A stretch of 64,000 nucleotides of DNA from an uncultured Hungatella sp. GTDB taxonomy: Bacteria; Bacillota; Clostridia; Lachnospirales; Lachnospiraceae. The notes under the pieces are model-generated. The model searched no databases. It saw only the letters and a list, made by a program, of their open reading frames with translations, and was not told the DNA's origin. The DNA is taken from the NCBI GenBank assembly GCA_910579515.1, contig CAJTUV010000001.1:62127-126126 (forward strand), written 5' to 3'. Positions 61,680 through 64,000 of this stretch are shown piece by piece; the stretch's first letter is position 1, and the number at the start of each line of letters is the position of its first letter. A program made the translations under genes and the position numbers.

Positions 61680-62219
61680 ATGGGAAACTTGTTTAAAAAA
61701 GGTGAGTATATTGTGTATGGCACAACCGGCGTATGTTTGGTAAAGGATATTACGACAATGGCCAGAGAGGATTTCTCAGATGGAAAGCTCTACTATGTGC
61801 TGGAGCCGACAGGGTCTGTGGGGGGAAGGATTACTACTCCTGTGGAGGATAATAAGAGCGTGATGCGAAGGGTGTTGTCAAAGGAAGAGGCCTATGAACT
61901 GATAGATGAAATCAGGGCCATTGACAAATTGTGGGTTACCGACGAGAAACAGAGAGAATCAAAATATAAAGAGGCGCTGCGGACCTGTGACTGCAAAGAG
62001 TGGATCGGAATTATCAAAACTCTGTATCTGCGTAAAAAGGACAGGATGATCCATGGAAAGCGCCTGACAGAAGTTGACGAACGATATATGCGAAAAGCAA
62101 AGGAGAATCTTCATGGCGAATTATCCATTACACTGGGAATTTCAGTTACGGAGGTGGAGCAGTTTATTCTGTCACAGCTTGAGGAGGAGGAAAAGCAGGA
62201 GAATCTTGAAGTTCAATAG
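61680..62219 (+). CDS. CarD-family transcriptional regulator
   Basis: This 179-residue protein has an N-terminal CarD/TRCF RNA-polymerase-interaction domain (FKKGEYIVYGTTGVCLVKDI, YYVLEPTGSVGGRITTPVE) and a helical C-terminal DNA-contact domain (EWIGIIKTLYLRKKDR). CarD proteins bind the RNAP beta subunit and stabilise open promoters. The ribosome site is unusually close to the ATG. Confidence 0.88.
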   Translation: MGNLFKKGEYIVYGTTGVCLVKDITTMAREDFSDGKLYYVLEPTGSVGGRITTPVEDNKSVMRRVLSKEEAYELIDEIRAIDKLWVTDEKQRESKYKEALRTCDCKEWIGIIKTLYLRKKDRMIHGKRLTEVDERYMRKAKENLHGELSITLGISVTEVEQFILSQLEEEEKQENLEVQ

Positions 62220-62231
62220 ATTTTTATCAAA

Positions 62232-62263
62232 AAGAGCGCCTTGGGTTTTTTCTTGGCGCTCTT
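62232..62263. terminator. Terminator between the CarD-like and hemerythrin genes
   Basis: A 9-bp stem AAGAGCGCC with GGCGCTCTT with a T-rich loop, located between convergent genes. Confidence 0.7.
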
Positions 62264-62288
62264 CTTAAGATAACCTGATCTGCATTTT

Positions 62289-63245
62289 TTAAACGTCTTT
62301 TTCTTCCGTGGGTGGCTGGGCCTGGGTTTCTTCTTCTTGCTTGGGAGGCGTTTCTGGTTTTTCCTGTGGGATTCTCCAAGAACGAAAGCAGAAAGCAAAA
62401 TATCCCAGTCTTGTGGAAAACAAGAGACTGTAGGGATAGCCTTTCATAAAATCTGCGCGAAATTGATCTTTGTCAAGCATGTCGTTTTTGCTGATTTCAT
62501 ATTCTGCTTCAGAGCGAAATAGTTTCCCCATATGCCTAAAGAGCTGTTGAAAGAGCTGTAATGAGGCTTCGTTTACCATCTGGTCTTTCTGTATCAGGCG
62601 TTCGCCAATCATCTGCCCCACTCCTCGGTATATGAGCGGTTCTTCGATTCCCAATAAAAGCTGTACCTTTCCGGTATCGTCAATATCATAATGCAGGCGG
62701 CAGTAAAGGGCTTTTCCGATATTCTGGCCTTTGTATTTATTATCTGCAAGATTTGCCTCTACATGGAATACATCCTGCATAGTGCGATTCACCGCTCTGG
62801 CGATTACAGAGATATTGGAAGAAGAATGATACACCTGTTTAGTCGTAACTTTTCCCACAATGGCCTGGTCTTCTACCATTATATGCCCTGTAAGCCACCC
62901 GATCATGATACCTATGAAGCGCTGGACCACAGAAGGTGAATAGTCGGACAGTCTTAAATCATTTTTAAGGTTAATCAGAATTTTCTCTCTGAAATTATTG
63001 TGAAGCTGCTTATGTCTGGCATATCCGCTGTAGCGGATGGAACGCATGTATCCTTCTTCCTCTGAAAAGTGCTTCATACAGTAATCTTCCAGATATTTGA
63101 TTCCTTCTACAAAGGTGTGACGATAGGTTTGGGAATTGTTGGAAAGTTCAATCAGTTTTCCAACGATCCGAAAAAGTTTGGCATGAGCCTTATCAATGAT
63201 ATCAACGCCTATGTTATATTGTTTATCCCATTCTACTTTCTCCAT
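62289..63245 (-). CDS. Bacteriohemerythrin fused to a CheX-like domain
   Basis: This 318-residue protein starts with a hemerythrin domain (residues 1-130) carrying the seven canonical di-iron ligands: His 21, His 59, Glu 63, His 78, His 82, His 121 and Asp 126. It should bind oxygen reversibly. Residues about 140-290 look like a CheX/CheC-type phosphatase or sensor domain (YCRLHYDIDDTGKVQLLLGI, MVNEASLQLFQQLFRHMGKLF); this assignment is inference. The last 25 residues are a Pro/Glu/Gln-rich tail. AAGGAGAGG lies before the ATG. It may link oxygen sensing to motility or signalling. Confidence 0.8.
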   Translation of the reverse strand: MEKVEWDKQYNIGVDIIDKAHAKLFRIVGKLIELSNNSQTYRHTFVEGIKYLEDYCMKHFSEEEGYMRSIRYSGYARHKQLHNNFREKILINLKNDLRLSDYSPSVVQRFIGIMIGWLTGHIMVEDQAIVGKVTTKQVYHSSSNISVIARAVNRTMQDVFHVEANLADNKYKGQNIGKALYCRLHYDIDDTGKVQLLLGIEEPLIYRGVGQMIGERLIQKDQMVNEASLQLFQQLFRHMGKLFRSEAEYEISKNDMLDKDQFRADFMKGYPYSLLFSTRLGYFAFCFRSWRIPQEKPETPPKQEEETQAQPPTEEKDV

Positions 63246-63280
63246 GACCTTCCTCTCCTTAGATTTGTCATTTTCCCCCT

Positions 63281-63309
63281 ATTATAGAAGGATTTTTCTG
63301 GTTTGCCAA
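63281..63309 (-). promoter_or_regulatory. Predicted sigma-A promoter for the hemerythrin gene
   Basis: On the minus strand TTGGCA (63309-63304) and TATAAT (63286-63281) are separated by 17 bases. Confidence 0.65.
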
Positions 63310-63369
63310 GTGGTTAGTATCCTTTTATAGATAAATACCTATAGAAATTATAGATACAATAGTCTATCC

Positions 63370-64000
63370 TTAAATCATATCTAAAAAAGCGCTTACAATC
63401 TTTGGCATATACCGGCTGCGTTTAAAGTAAAAATTTACTTCCCTGGAAACATCTGGATGGTTCAGCTTGTAATAGATCAGGCTCTGGTCTTCAGGCACAT
63501 GACGGATCAGGGTGTCGGAGCAGAAGGAGATTCCCATGCCATAGCGGGACAGATTGTAGGCTGTAATCTGTTGCTCCAGCTCCAATTTGACGTGAGGAAG
63601 GAAATGGGCGCTGCGGCAGATTTTGTCAGCCCGTTCTCTGGTATCATTGCCGGTTTTTAAGAGCAGGAACGGTTCCTTTTGAAAAAGTTCCAGGGAAACT
63701 GGAGGGATGCGGGAGTTTAGATGTCTGTTTTCCCGTATATCTGCTGCGGTGAGGGCATAATTTTTCATTTTCTGGCTTATTAGAGAGCGGACTGGAACTG
63801 TCAAAAGAAGATGCTCTTCACAGAAAAATCGTTTGCCGTAGATAGACAGATCCATATTCTGGTTGTCGATCAAAAGATCAAGCGAACCAGAAAAAAGCCG
63901 TTCTGTCAGCGCCGAGGTAGTGGCTTCCACCAGATTTACATGGATGTGGGGATAGCGTTCTGTAAAACGAAAGAGGATAGGAGGCAGAACATAGGAGGCA
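63370..64000 (-). CDS. LysR-family transcriptional regulator, substrate-binding domain (5' partial)
   Basis: The minus-strand frame remains open to the right edge of the window, giving about 210 residues with no N-terminus. The text SYVLPPILFRFTERYPHIHVNL is the typical start of the LysR co-inducer domain, followed by LDLLIDNQ and ITAYNSLRYGMG-like (here AYNLSRYGMGISFC) segments. The DNA-binding helix lies outside the window. The ligand is unknown. Confidence 0.85.
   Translation of the reverse strand, partial: ASYVLPPILFRFTERYPHIHVNLVEATTSALTERLFSGSLDLLIDNQNMDLSIYGKRFFCEEHLLLTVPVRSLISQKMKNYALTAADIRENRHLNSRIPPVSLELFQKEPFLLLKTGNDTRERADKICRSAHFLPHVKLELEQQITAYNLSRYGMGISFCSDTLIRHVPEDQSLIYYKLNHPDVSREVNFYFKRSRYMPKIVSAFLDMI

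Noticed and set aside
1..64000. CRISPR arrays, tRNA or rRNA genes, prophage or transposons
   Set aside because: No direct-repeat arrays, cloverleaf-like segments, transposase or integrase frames were recognised by reading; a tRNAscan or ISfinder search could still find short remnants.

Overview
This 64 kb window looks like chromosome from an anaerobic, spore-forming Clostridia bacterium, most likely a Lachnospiraceae relative. The supporting signs are a complete six-gene Rnf complex, an ATP-type PEP carboxykinase, rubrerythrin, bacteriohemerythrin, an alpha/beta-type small acid-soluble spore protein, a clostridial-style T-box ahead of thrS, choline-binding-type cell-wall repeats and purine-rich AGGAGG ribosome binding sites throughout. 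Taxonomy is inferred from gene content only. I saw no rRNA, tRNA, CRISPR array, transposase, integrase or prophage gene.

Layout. 1-5.3 kb: the end of a hybrid sensor kinase, tcdA, nadE, a SpoU-type RNA methyltransferase and a secreted protein with cell-wall-binding repeats. 5.4-14.2 kb: a housekeeping block with NfeD/SPFH membrane proteins, a patatin phospholipase, ornithine carbamoyltransferase, birA, mutY, a lipid kinase, rpoD and queH. 14.2-17.1 kb: a short-chain dehydrogenase paired with a large FAD oxidoreductase of unknown substrate. 17.2-22.3 kb: rnfCDGEAB, the ferredoxin:NAD+ ion pump, with its own promoter and a strong terminator. 22.4-26.1 kb: a NusG-domain-II protein, a DUF5722-like secreted protein, a tandem FMN-binding protein and a Gx-type transporter. 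26.2-35.0 kb: galT, two large proteins of probable glycan-related function (the second interrupted by one in-frame amber codon), a PAP2 phosphatase and a GH3 enzyme. 35.2-39.0 kb: ilvE, an AEC transporter, a lipoprotein and a LUD protein.

39.0-42.6 kb holds the main accessory element. It is a two-gene restriction-modification system in which a nuclease-like domain is fused to an N6-adenine methyltransferase, with a separate specificity subunit (BcgI-like layout). It has its own promoter and sits directly before ogt. 43-46 kb: rubrerythrin, then a threonine T-box and thrS. 46-54 kb: aldehyde dehydrogenase, DUF523/SdpI-like pair, a PadR-DUF1700-DUF4097-PspC envelope-stress type operon with two clear palindromes at its promoter, the spore protein, an Mrp ATPase, a small alarmone synthetase and a double-GNAT protein. 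54-57 kb: pyrF-pyrK-pyrD. 57-64 kb: GntR and LacI regulators, pckA, a HAD phosphatase, a CarD-like regulator, a hemerythrin fusion protein and the end of a LysR regulator.

The genes fit a fermentative gut-type lifestyle: Rnf and PEPCK for energy and carbon flow, glycan enzymes for feeding, and rubrerythrin/hemerythrin for coping with oxygen. The points most worth checking are the amber-interrupted 822-codon gene, the BcgI-like system, the hemerythrin plus CheX-like fusion, the cysteine/coiled-coil tail on RnfE, and the operator palindromes at the PadR and LacI-type promoters.
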